64,000 bases of DNA from Diphasiastrum complanatum (taxonomy: Eukaryota > Streptophyta > Lycopodiopsida > Lycopodiales > Lycopodiaceae), in assembly GCA_029204225.1 (NCBI GenBank), contig CM055097.1:33051804-33115803 (forward strand), written 5' to 3'. Below are positions 22,291 to 32,039 of the stretch, piece by piece; the first letter of the stretch is position 1, and every line of letters begins with the position of its first letter. The notes under the pieces are model-generated. The model did not search any database. It saw nothing but the letters and a program-made list of their open reading frames with translations, and was not told the origin of the DNA. The translations under genes were made by a program, and so were the position numbers.

Positions 22291-23041
22291 CAATGATAGT
22301 TGGAGCCAGATTGACAAACAAAGACTTCCCCAACACTGATGAGGAGAGACAGAAGATGGAAGAAGTACCATACCAGATCGATAGTCTGATGTATCTTACA
22401 ATTTGTACCAGACCCGACTTGGCCTTCCCTGTCTACGCATTGAGCCAATTCTCCTCCTACCCTGGCATGGCACATTGGCAAATGGCAAGAAGAATTCTGC
22501 AATATCTGAGAGGCACCCAAAATATGGGATTGACCTACAAAGCAGAAGAAGAAGAAAACGAATTCGAGTTGCAACACTACAGTGATGCAAGCTAGGCAAG
22601 TTGCAAAGACAATAGCAAGTCCGTGATAGGAGGATGTTAGATAGCGTGCAGAGCAGCAATTAGCTGGACATGCAAGAAACAAATCTTGGTGGCTCAATCC
22701 TCATGCGAAGCTGAATATGTCACAACTTTGAAGATGGCGAATGAGGTAATATGGTTGCAGATGATGTTGGAGGCAATTGGCGTACAACAAAGAGAACCAC
22801 GCATGATGATGATGGATTCTCAAAGAGCCGTATATCTATCCCAGGATCCAGTCTTTCAAAGACTAAACACATACCTTTGAAGTACCATCACATTCGAGAA
22901 GTGATCTTGAAAGGAGAGCTGAATGTCCAATATATAAATTCAAAGACATGGTTGCATATTTGCTCACGTAGCCGCTCTTCACAAAACAATAAAAGGCAAT
23001 AGGGCTAGACATATACAAAGGTTGCAACGTTCAAGAGGGAG
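22291..23041 (+). pseudogene. Ty1/copia RNase H domain, plus strand
   Basis: Reads YLTICTRPDLAFPVYALSQF, ARRILQYLRGTQNMGLTYK, a TAG within the DAS..SCKDN segment, then SSCEAEYVTTLKMANEVIWLQ and LKYHHIREVILKGELNVQYI. It ends at the purine tract CAAGAGGGAG. The last part shares its sequence with 55095-55328, so it is the same family. Stops at about 22594 and 22639 and frame changes after 22870 inactivate it. Confidence 0.88.
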
Positions 23042-23521
23042 TGTCTGAAATGGTGAACTCTTGCAACCTTGCTGAAGAGATCCCGAAGCCGAATCGAAGG
23101 TCGAAGACACCCCGAAGGTCAAACGCATGTCGAAGACCAAGACCAAGACCAAGACCAGGATTGAGGGCCGAAGGCCAAAGCCATTTTTTTGCCCCTGCAT
23201 CCAAATATCCGAGAGGTACACGAAATACACAAGATGTATTTTGGCCGAACCCGAAGGGCAGACAAGTCGAGCTAGCAGTTAGTAGTCCAATGAGAGTGGA
23301 GTATTATACTATCACGCTCAACTGCCAAAGGCAATGTCATCAGAGGATGCCTAACCAATAGATTAGCATTAAACCTCTCTTGTAATTCGTTGTTAATCTA
23401 TCTTGTAATTTTTCCAAATGGGATAAGTATAGGATAGACCGATAGAAAAAATAGAGCTTGAGTGTAGAAGAAGAGAGTAGTATTAGCACACTGTTGAAGG
23501 GTGTGAATCTGCAATTGGCCA
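23042..23521 (+). repeat. Ty1/copia 3' LTR (family shared with 55329 and 58045)
   Basis: Starts TGTCTGAAATGGTGAACTC directly after the polypurine tract. The same start is seen at 55329 (TGTCAGAAATGGTGAACTC) and, on the minus strand, at 58045. It contains an internal short tandem repeat of CAAGAC/CAAGAC (about 23136-23155) and GAAGGTC blocks. The right border is approximate. Confidence 0.75.
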
Positions 23522-23895
23522 AGCAATCGGATTGCTCTGATACCAAATACACACTGAGATTCGATACCCTAAACTAATAGAAACATTATCTTACCAAAAC
23601 ACTCTCCATATCCAAGAAAGTCGTGCATTGTCTACATCAAAATCCTCTTCACCACAAAATCTCATTGTTTGCATGGTCTTAAAATATCAATCACTTAAAC
23701 TCCTTGGCACAAAATCTTTAGCTCATCTATCAAGGCAGCCATATACATGTCCATATTTTTTGTATTGTATCTTTCCGGGGATAATGCTATCGCTCTCATG
23801 GGAACGACCTCCACGTGTGACGAGTAACTTCATCTCATTGATGCTTGTGAGCTTGGATCTAGGGTTGAGGCTAGGATAAGAAATAGCCCACTACA
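23522..23895 (+). repeat. End of a Tat/Athila-type LTR
   Basis: The segment ends CCCACTACA at 23895, four bases before a tRNA-Asp-type primer site. The LTR at 40004-41243 ends in the same way (GGGCTACA then primer site). Its left border with the copia LTR is unclear. No gene is present. Confidence 0.45.
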
Positions 23896-23899
23896 ATTT

Positions 23900-23917
23900 T
23901 GGTGCCATTGTCGGGGA
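23900..23917 (+). other. Primer-binding site (tRNA-Asp type, Tat/Athila gypsy)
   Basis: TGGTGCCATTGTCGGGGA differs from the classic plant gypsy primer site TGGCGCCGTTGCCGGGGA at three positions. All three are C-to-T or G-to-A at CpG or CpNpG-like sites, as expected from methylation-driven decay. Confidence 0.75.
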
Positions 23918-25230
23918 GCTACACCAATTTTTCAATTGCAACATGTTTGATGGATGGTTAGTTTGCATTTAGACATCTTGTTTTGGCATAGTAGGGTTAA
24001 AATTACATTGTTGGGTTAAATTGGAAGAGATTTTGCTTGATTTGGGTAGATCTTCTTGTTTGAAATCTGATTTAATTGTTGAGAATGAAAAGTTATTTAG
24101 ATCACCATTCTTAAGATCCATTTGGATCTGGGAAATCAGATAAAACAACAAAAATTGTTCATTTCTACCAATTTGTTGAAAAAAGGAGACAAAATCATCA
24201 TCAGAGCTGATAACTTTTTGTTCCTTGGAAGGAGACCTTCGCTGACTTGCAAACATTGGCTTCATTCATAGAACCTTCAGTTTGAAGGGCAAAGATTAAG
24301 TCCCAGCAGATTTTCAAAAACAGAACAAAAATCATAAAAAATACCAAAACCCTAAAAAAGTATAAAAAAACCTTTGTCTGATTCATTGTCAGGTTGACAA
24401 AGATTATTATAAAAAATAAAAAAAAACCAAATTGATTGTTCATCTAGTTGTTGGTAACCTTTTGTAGAAAATGAATACCTTTCTATAAAAAATCAGTTCT
24501 CTGAGAAGAACCTTTGCCAAAACCTTCGCCAAAGTCAATGTCAATACAACTTACTATTTTTGATAATCACAGAGTTGGGCAAAGGTGATTTCTCAAACAG
24601 TTCTCATATTGACCTATTTTTGTCAAAAAAATCTCTTTTTACAAAAATAACAGTATTACTCTTGATCCTTAGCAAGAACCTTCGCCAAGTTTTCTGAGGA
24701 TTCTAAATTTGGTAAATTTTTATTTTTGAGTTTGGCGAAGGTTAGATCTATCGAGATCTTGAGAAAATTCTATTTTATCTTTGCAAAGTTATAAAAACTT
24801 TATTTTTCATCACAAAGAATCTTCGCCAGTTCTACCATGGATTTATCTCTGTCAGATTTACTCATTGTGAGACGAAGATTAAGTTTATCAGATTTTGTCA
24901 AAAACAGCTAGATCAGAAATTTTTATCCAAAATAATAGTGAAGAATCTTCGCCACATCAACCTTCACCGAGAAAACCTTCGCTCATACTATTTTTAGATA
25001 CTGATCTACCAGATCTAGCCTTTGTCAAAATTCTGAAACATTCTGTTACAGTTTGATGCTAATTTTGAGAAATTTTTGTTCTTAGAAGTGTTGACGATCC
25101 CTTAATCTAGATCTTTTTCCAAAAATCAGAAATTTGATTGTTGTCAACTGATAGAATTTTTACAGATCAGATCTGAGATAGGATCTGATTGAAAAAACCT
25201 ACATCCAATGATTGAATTGATTTACAATGG
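23918..25230 (+). other. Long untranslated leader with repeated ACCTTCGCC motifs
   Basis: No gene is seen in 1.3 kb. About ten copies of a short motif close to AACCTTCGCCA, in both orientations, occur between 24233 and 24990 (for example near 24525, 24670, 24730 inverted, 24810, 24945 and 24980). Position between primer site and gag fits the leader of a Tat/Athila-like element. The motif's role is unknown. Confidence 0.5.
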
Positions 25231-26240
25231 ACGTTCCACCAGTGGTTGTTAGAAAATCACCTCGGTTAGAGATACCAAAGTATAATGGGTGATATGATCC
25301 TATCATATTTCTCAAAATCTATTCAGAATCGTGTGAGGTATATGGCGAAGTTTTTCCTCACTGAATCCTCAGAATAAACTTAAGCTATATTCTATTACCT
25401 TAATTGGTGTAGCACAAGATTGGTTCTATAACTAAGAAGAAATTGAACGTGCTGATTGGGAAGTTGTAAAACAAGCACTCATTACAAGATTTAAGCCCAA
25501 AAGGTTTATGAAAGATCCTTTTCAAATTTCTACTTTTAAGTAAGATTAAAATGATAAAGATGGGAATGGTACGAGATTATATTGAACGGGTCAAACACCT
25601 CATATCTAAGTGTGATCCCAATCTAATCAATAACGATGCTATGACTATGTGGTTTTTAGTAGGTCTACCTGAAAGAATTAGATGCAAGCTGAAATGGCAT
25701 ACTGAATACGTTTCTTTACAAAATGCTATGGATGATGAAATATGAGAGGAGAATGAAGATTCTAACGACGGGCCAAATATTGGAATGCTACCATACACAG
25801 CATGGCAAACCACTACAGCATCCACCACTATTGTATCCACGAATATTAATGTTATTACAGAGCGGATGACCGTCGACGAGTTCAAGAAACTTGGTCAAAG
25901 ACAAAAGATGTAGTCTCAATCGGATGAAAAGATAAAAGCTTTGAAATAAGTGCAAGCTCAGAGCAGCAAAGCAACTAAAAAATTTGCTAAGACTTTTTCT
26001 AGTCAGGAAAATGTTTGATGTTCAATTTGTGCAGGCAATCACACCATGAATGAATGTCCAACGTTGAAACAACGATGAATGACAAACACTATTAGTCATC
26101 TGTGCAATTCTACGGGTCATGAAACAACTTTTTGCTAGTTTAATCCTCGAATTATTCAGCAAAGGTATGTTAAGCTTCAATATCGAGAACCTTCTCATTT
26201 AAAGGGACCTGAAGCTAAGGCTCACAATTTTGTCCTTATG
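25231..26240 (+). pseudogene. Ty3/gypsy (Tat-like) gag, broken
   Basis: Starts near ATG 25230. It reads SPRLEIPKYNG, then in shifting frames the retrotrans_gag core (ALITRFKPKRFMKDPFQ; VRDYIERVKHLISKCD; MWFLVGLPERIRCKLK). A zinc knuckle of the form CSICAGNHTMNEC lies at about 26019-26057. At least eight stops or frameshifts are present. It shares the element with the primer site at 23900. Confidence 0.75.
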
Positions 26241-26545
26241 GAAGCCTTGGATTTCACTCTTTATGGTGCAGCCATCTTCATGCAAGTGGAGCTTTCAAGT
26301 CAAAAATCACCATCAAGCATGGAGGGAATACAAGAATATGGTGGCAAATTGGTGGAATGCTCTTCAATGAAATCGGCACGTGATTTCTACCAAAGAGAGT
26401 CTTATCATAAATATATTGAAGTTGCTACTATGGAGGATCCCTTGGCTAGTTTTCACATGATATGCATACCAAAGGATCCACTCAACAAATTTCACAAGTT
26501 CCAGGTTTGATCTAGTACCTTATCAAGCTAGTTTTTGAGTAGGAG
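26241..26545 (+). pseudogene. Tat-like 3' internal segment (paralogue of 39700-40003)
   Basis: A 90-codon frame (LYGAAIFMQVELSSQK, MEGIQEYGGKLVECSS) matches the segment at 39700-40003 codon by codon (HYGAAIFKEEELSSQK, MEGINGKSANLVECS). Both end CTCAACAA.T...CAAGTT and lead through AGCTAGTTTTTGAG to an LTR start. It is therefore the last part of the internal region before the 3' LTR. I do not recognise a domain. Being next to gag, it implies deletion of pol here. Confidence 0.65.
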
Positions 26546-26650
26546 TGTGCATAATTCGCAAAATCTAGCTTGGATATTTCACAAATTTTTGTATGTGAGG
26601 AAATCTCACACGTGGAGCATGTTCCCACATGTGAAAAATAAGAACAAAAA
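26546..26650 (+). repeat. Truncated Tat-like LTR start
   Basis: TGTGCATAATTCGCAAAATCTAGC matches the LTR start at 40004 (TGTGAAAAATAGGCAAAATC). The two share the block AAATCTCACA.GTGGA.CATGTTCCCAC. It is lost after about 26650. Confidence 0.65.
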
Positions 26651-26957
26651 TTTAGAATTTGCTTTGCATAAGAACACAGATCATGCTACACAGTAACACA
26701 GATAGATTACACTCTCCACTGCAAGCTCACATAGCAACTGTATTTTTCAAAATGAAATTACACTGTACATATAGTTGTTCACTCAGGCAACCCATGCATG
26801 ACCCAGGTTGTCGGTGGTGGGACGCGTGTCCCATCAACTTGCCTCGTGGCGAGGCCAACTAATCCTTATCCACTGATAGGACCCACAGTACAGTAGCACA
26901 GTGATTCTACCTCTTAAAGTAGAGTCTACTTTTTATACAGTCATATACATAGCTTTA
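26651..26957. other. Non-coding junction region
   Basis: No gene is seen. On the minus strand this may be the LTR of the copia fragment that follows (26958-27605), since it lies just beyond the end of that RNase H, but no polypurine tract or TG start is clear. Confidence 0.3.
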
Positions 26958-27605
26958 AAGTCAATAAACTGTAAGTATAGAAAGCTTTGATCTAAACTTA
27001 TCAAACTTTTCTCCACCAAGTGGCTTAGTGAAAATATCAGCTAGTTGTTCTTTTGTGCTACAATGAACAACATGAATTTCACGACTCAGCAGCCTCTCAC
27101 GTATAAAGTGATACTGAATCTCAATGTGTTTAGTTATCGCATGGAACACTAGATTCTTTGCTAGCTGAATGCCACTCTGACTGTCGCTATGTAATGTCGT
27201 GGGATTTTTCTACTTCATGCCAACTTCTTCCAAGATTTGTCTCAACCATATAGCTTCATGTGATGCACTACACATTGCCTTATATTCTGCTTCTGTAGTG
27301 GATAGAGCAATTGTATTTTGCTTTTTACTAGACCAAGAAAAGCAACTACCACAAACCTGAAGTACATACCATGTGGTGGATCTACGATCATCATAGTCAC
27401 CTCCCCAATCCGCATCCACATAGCCACACAACTCAGGTAAACCATCATGCTTCCTGTAAATCAAGCCATAATCTGAAGTGCCTTTCACATAACGCAAAAT
27501 GCATTTTGCTGCCTTCCAATGCATTTCCGTAGGTGCTGCCATAAACTGACTTACAATGCTAATAGCATAGCATATATCTGGTCCAGTCATGGTAAGGTAA
27601 ATCAA
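26958..27605 (-). pseudogene. Ty1/copia RNase H domain, minus strand
   Basis: Nearly intact. It reads YLTMTGPDICYAISIVSQF, ILRYVKGTSDYGLIYRK, GYVDADWGGDYDDRRST, STTEAEYKAMCSASHEAIWLR, one in-frame TAG near 27210, then SDSQSGIQLAKN, ITKHIEIQYHFIRERL and TKEQLADIFTKPLGG. Only a single stop interrupts it, so it is younger than most fragments here. It is joined head-on to a plus-strand copia at about 27610-27625. Confidence 0.9.
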
Positions 27606-27624
27606 GCTTTCTACTAATTGTCTA

Positions 27625-28269
27625 TACAGCGTAACATCAAATGACTGTGACCAAGGCTATGCAAAATCCTACTATTTATCATTGGAAAATGGCCAAGAGA
27701 GTGCTTAAATATATATCTTCAACTTTTGATTATGGTTTATTGTATAAAAGTGAAAATCTTTCTATTGTTGGCTATTCTGACTCGGATTTTGCAAGTGATA
27801 GAGCAGATCGAAAATCTACAAGTGCTTATGTCATATATCTTGGAAGAAACTTGATATCTTGGCTTTCCAAAAAGCGAGATACTCTATCACTCTCATCTTG
27901 TGAAGCTGAGTATAAGGCACTCACTACAACAACAAAGGAAGTGCTTTGGATCAAGAGGTTGCTTGTGGAGCTAAAGATAATCATGGAAGATGATCTGCCT
28001 ATGATCATGTGTGACAACATTTCAGCCCAAGCCCTTGCCAACAACCCAATATTCCATGCAAGGAGCAAACATATTGAAGTTGCATATCACTTCGTGAGAG
28101 AGAAGCTCATTGGAGGGGAAATCTACTTGGAGCACATCGACACATCATCTTGTATTGCTGATATGCTCACCAAACCTTTGAGCAAGAGTTCCTTCATCAA
28201 GCATAGAGCCAATCTTGGAGTAATACCAAGATCCATGTTCAAGTCAATATAGATTGTTTTTAGGAGGAG
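27625..28269 (+). pseudogene. Ty1/copia RNase H domain, plus strand, open
   Basis: A 203-codon open frame: ARRVLKY-like KMAKRVLKYISSTFDYG, GYSDSDFASDRADRKST, SSCEAEYKALTTTTKEVLWIKR, HARSKHIEVAYHFVREKL and IADMLTKPLSKSSFIKHR, ending at TAG 28252. A polypurine tract (TTTTTAGGAGGAG) and the LTR follow. It has no start codon of its own and is the 3' end of a polyprotein. The N-terminal part of the domain is missing at the inverted junction. Confidence 0.9.
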
Positions 28270-29044
28270 TGTTGAAATGGAAAAACAATTCATCTTGACT
28301 TCAGGCTTGCTACAAATATTGTACCATGCAAGTATGTTGTTCCATAAATGCAAATGCCAAGTTTGGCCTAGATAGAACTCGAGCTATATGGATATGTCAT
28401 ATCTAGTTTGACGATTACAACTTGCATATAGATTGTTGACTTAGAAATAGCAAAAATATGCTTGTAGAAACTCGTGACATTTCACATGCATTAAGTGTAA
28501 GTGATCCATAGTGACATGCAAGGCATGCATAAAGTGAAATGGACACAGATGATTTGTAAGTGTTCTAGTTAGAACTAGGACACTTGGTAAAAGTAGGTAG
28601 AGATACATGCATGAGATGTGACAAATGTTACATAGACTCTAGTTTTCACTTTAGATGTCATTAAAAGGTGGATGGATGTGGTTCTACCTCGAGCTACCTC
28701 AAACTCCATAAATACACAATTTTTGCTTGTTATCTCTCTATCTTTCTCTCTCCAAATCGTGTCCAGGCTAATGCTAATACACTAATTTCTTGTACCTTTG
28801 CTCATTTATGATTCATTGCTATCATTCTCTGATGCTTAGCATGCTAGATTGTGGGTAAGCCATAACTTCTGTACTATATCTTGCTATTCAATCTAGAATC
28901 AGGTTATTGTGCTAATCATAAAGCTTAATTAGAGCTATCATACTTGTGGATCTTCTCCACATGTGATGATTCTGGAAATTTTGTCACCATTAAGCTATGT
29001 TGTCTGTACATACATTTGATGTATTTCCATATCTGCTGCAGCAG
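28270..29044 (+). repeat. Ty1/copia 3' LTR (about 0.78 kb)
   Basis: Starts TGTTGAAATGGAAAAAC right after the polypurine tract. A TATA-like CCATAAATAC lies near 28709, followed by a CT-rich leader. The end near 29044 (CTGCAGCA) is inferred from the start of the next minus-strand element. Confidence 0.7.
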
Positions 29045-29049
29045 CAAAT

Positions 29050-29739
29050 GACAATAGAAGTCTGATAGAAGAATGTTTAACTACTGGACTGAAGGTCTTA
29101 GTGTAGTCGACATTGTGTACTTGAGAAAATCCTCTGGCAACAAGTCAAGCCTTTCTTCGGTCGATACTTCCATCTGCCTTGTACTTAATCTTGCACAACC
29201 ATTTGCAATCAACTTCCTTTTTGCTAGCAGGTAATTCAACAATAGTCCAACTCTGTTCTTGATAAGAGATGAATATTCGTTATCCATAGTTTCTTTCTAG
29301 AGATCAAAATCGGACTAACTGAGTGCCTCTTCGACAATTGTCGACAATTGTGAACAAGATAGGTTGCAGACTCGTCGATATACCTTATAGGTGGTCTATG
29401 TTCTCTTGTTGATCTTTTGGGTAATAAACGAAGTGGATTATTTTCATTATGTTGTAGTTGCTAGACTACAACATCATCTTCTTCAGATTAATTGTTGATA
29501 AGTTGTTCATCAGGAGTGGATGATCTTGGACCTTCAATAGGAATATTCGACTTGGAAACCGGAAAGTTCGATGATTCGGGAGAGTCCGATAGTTCAGCTA
29601 TATGAGCTTTGCCCTTACCTTTGAGGTCGATGAACTGATTTTCAATGAAGACGACATTTTGGCTAGTGAATATCTTCAACTCGACATGATCATACAACTT
29701 ATAAGCTTTATCTGAAGTAGTGTAGCTGATTGCGGATAG
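29050..29739 (-). pseudogene. Ty1/copia integrase-RT linker and RT start, minus strand
   Basis: On the minus strand, 29697-29488 reads YDHVELKIFTSQNVVFIENQF, the end of the copia integrase region, followed by an acidic Ser/Pro-rich linker. Then 29240-29090 carries the RT start in a different frame (KEVDCKWLCKIKYKADGSI, LVARGFSQVHNVDYT). Frameshifts separate the parts and the rest of RT is missing. Confidence 0.75.
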
Positions 29740-29967
29740 AATCCGCGTACTCTAAGCTATCTCTAAGTAACTGAAAACTTTGTCTGATGCACTTTCACTA
29801 ATAAGCAGTAAGTACGAATAGCAATACTATGAGCTCTAAGCTAATATAGAAACTAAGCTAGAGAGGCTATAGAAGTGTTTGATGATCATCTATTTATACT
29901 AAGCAATAACACGTATCTAGTAGGACAACTATTAGGTCAGAGATCGCAATAGCCAGTTGGCCATAAT
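29740..29967 (-). repeat. Copia LTR fragment, minus orientation
   Basis: The reverse complement shares GGCCAACTGGC, GACCTAAT and CTTAGTATAAAT in the same order as the LTR at 3290-3822. It is a partial copy of that family. No borders are certain. Confidence 0.5.
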
Positions 29968-30426
29968 GTGTTGGCATCCATCCAGTTAGGACTTCCCAGA
30001 AATTTACTTGCAAAGTGGTTAGGGCAAGTCTTTAGCTTTATAACGAGTGGAACAATAACTATCTTTCATCCGATATGTCAAATTCGTCGGAGTCGTCAAT
30101 ATGTCAGATTGGACACATTGAAATCCATCTATGAGGCAAGGAACACATCAAGGTTGCTCACAATAAGGAATCAAAATTTTCAAAGCTTCCAAAGGAGTGA
30201 CGAGAGTGCCTCAAATTATGTTTTGAGAGTCAAAGATCTTCATTGAGATCTTTCTTGCATAGGCGACAACCTCAATCCAAGATAGCTAGCGCAAGTGATC
30301 CTAAATGGATTGAAGGAAGAGTTTGACAACCTTGTCCAATCTTATGCAATCAAGGAGGAGCTTCCAAGCTTGGAAGCACTACAAGGAGTTCTCATTTTCT
30401 AGGAGTATAGGCAAGAGAACAAGCTT
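29968..30426 (+). pseudogene. Ty1/copia gag, N-terminal part, broken
   Basis: Reads LDTLKSIYEARNTSRLLTIRNQNF and ESASNYVLRVKDLH, with stops near 30244, 30283 and 30402. Between them it reads VILNGLKEEFDNLVQSYAI and LPSLEALQGVLI, the standard copia gag sequence order. It runs in frame into the long open frame at 30427. Confidence 0.8.
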
Positions 30427-32034
30427 ATGAAGATCAATCAACTTTCCTTGAAGACTGATGGAGAGGTGAAGGCATACTTCACAAAGGACAAGAGAAGAGG
30501 AAGGGGCAAAGAGCATCATCAACATTTCAAGAAGGAAAAATCAAAGGAGGAGAGTGATGATGATTCATCACAAACATCAACAAGTTGTAAATCCAACAAG
30601 AAGTGTTTCTTTTGTGGTAAGAAGGGGCCTTTTGCTTCTAATTGTTTCAAGAAGAAAGAGTTCCTCAAGCAAGCCAATCTTACTAAAGGGAATAAAGGTG
30701 AGATAGAAGGGAGTTATGAAGAAGGTTCTTTCATAATTTCTATGTACTCTTCTTGTAATTTTGAAATTGAAAATTCATGGTGGATAGATAGTGGATCTAG
30801 TTCTCATATGACTAGTTCAAGAAAGTATTTCACTCATCTTGCACCATACAATGGTTCTAGAAAGTTTATTTTCATTCCTATTGATGGTGAATGCAAGATA
30901 GAAGGATTTGGTAGTCTACCAATTGATGTTGAATCCACTATGATTCTTGAAGATGTACTTTTTGTGCGTAATCTCACTATGAATCTCATTAGTGTTGGCA
31001 AGATGCTAGATGATGGCTTCCAAGTTGATTTTGGAAAGGATGATTGCTTGATTAAGAGGGATGGTGAAATGGTAGCAAGAGGAACTAGATGTGGGAATAT
31101 TTTCAAGTTGGAATCTAATCCTTGTGGAAGTGTGGTCAAGAAGAGCTTGGATCATCTCAAGGAGGAGAAGGCAATTGGAGTATCTCAACCTATGTTCCAT
31201 GATGGTAAGGCTCATGATGATGGTGCTTTGGTAAAAGCACATGGAGAGCTATTTCCAAGGTGTTCTACTTCACATCAATTTTCTTATGTTGTTCATGTGT
31301 ATGATCTTGTTTCATCAAGTAGAAGCAAAGATGGTGCTTTTTTATGTGATTTCTTCATTGAAGACTTCAATTGGAGGTATCTCTTATCAATGGTGCTTGA
31401 TAGGAAGATTGCAATAGTTGATACTTTGGGGATCTTTAGATCCATATGCTTTGTTAATATTCTTTTGCGTATAAGGAGTAAGGAGGATATTATCTCAATC
31501 AATAGGATGATGTTAGAATGCTCATATCTACCAAAAATCCAAGTGCATGATGGAGATTTGCCAAGGCTTGAGGAGGAGTCTTCTGAACACAAGGTTTCAT
31601 GGAAATTTTTAGGTGGTATCTACTTCAACATATTCACTTTTGGTTCTCTTCCATTATTTGATGTACCATCTTGCTTTGTTGAGATTTCTACATCTCAAAG
31701 TTGGAGTGAGGCAATGCTTGTATTGTACCATATCTCTAATATGGACATATTTCTTGTCATTATTGGCTTAGATATGTTTCCAAATTACTTAGAAAGCAAG
31801 TGGTTGTTTCATCAAGTGTATGCTCTTAAATCTAGTAAGAGCAAGAATGAGATAATCTCTCATAGTTTGAAAAACCATGCTTTTCCATTTTGTGAGGCAA
31901 TTTGTAAACTTACTTTGAGAATAAGTGAATCATCCACAAAGGACACTTACATCCTTGAGCAAGTATTTAGACTCAATAAGATCAAGATAGAGTTTGATTT
32001 CAAGATTAGATTCATCATGAAAAAAAGTTCATAG
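30427..32034 (+). CDS. Copia gag C-terminus/protease fused to a novel 290-residue tail
   Basis: A 535-codon open frame, the longest retroelement frame in the window. Residues 1-55 are a Lys/Ser-rich gag tail. Residues 59-72 form the zinc knuckle CFFCGKKGPFASNC, in which the His ligand is Pro. Residues 117-130 are the protease core SWWIDSGSSSHMTS, intact. The usual pre-protease-to-integrase linker (LISVGKMLDDGFQVDF, CLIKRDGEMVARGTRCG) runs to about 235. From about 245 the expected HHCC finger and integrase are replaced by 290 residues of unfamiliar sequence, hydrophobic in parts (for example FGSLPLFDVPSCFVEI). I do not recognise the tail. It may be a non-autonomous element's product or a captured host sequence. 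Confidence 0.7.
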   Translation: MKINQLSLKTDGEVKAYFTKDKRRGRGKEHHQHFKKEKSKEESDDDSSQTSTSCKSNKKCFFCGKKGPFASNCFKKKEFLKQANLTKGNKGEIEGSYEEGSFIISMYSSCNFEIENSWWIDSGSSSHMTSSRKYFTHLAPYNGSRKFIFIPIDGECKIEGFGSLPIDVESTMILEDVLFVRNLTMNLISVGKMLDDGFQVDFGKDDCLIKRDGEMVARGTRCGNIFKLESNPCGSVVKKSLDHLKEEKAIGVSQPMFHDGKAHDDGALVKAHGELFPRCSTSHQFSYVVHVYDLVSSSRSKDGAFLCDFFIEDFNWRYLLSMVLDRKIAIVDTLGIFRSICFVNILLRIRSKEDIISINRMMLECSYLPKIQVHDGDLPRLEEESSEHKVSWKFLGGIYFNIFTFGSLPLFDVPSCFVEISTSQSWSEAMLVLYHISNMDIFLVIIGLDMFPNYLESKWLFHQVYALKSSKSKNEIISHSLKNHAFPFCEAICKLTLRISESSTKDTYILEQVFRLNKIKIEFDFKIRFIMKKSS

Positions 32035-32039
32035 TATGT

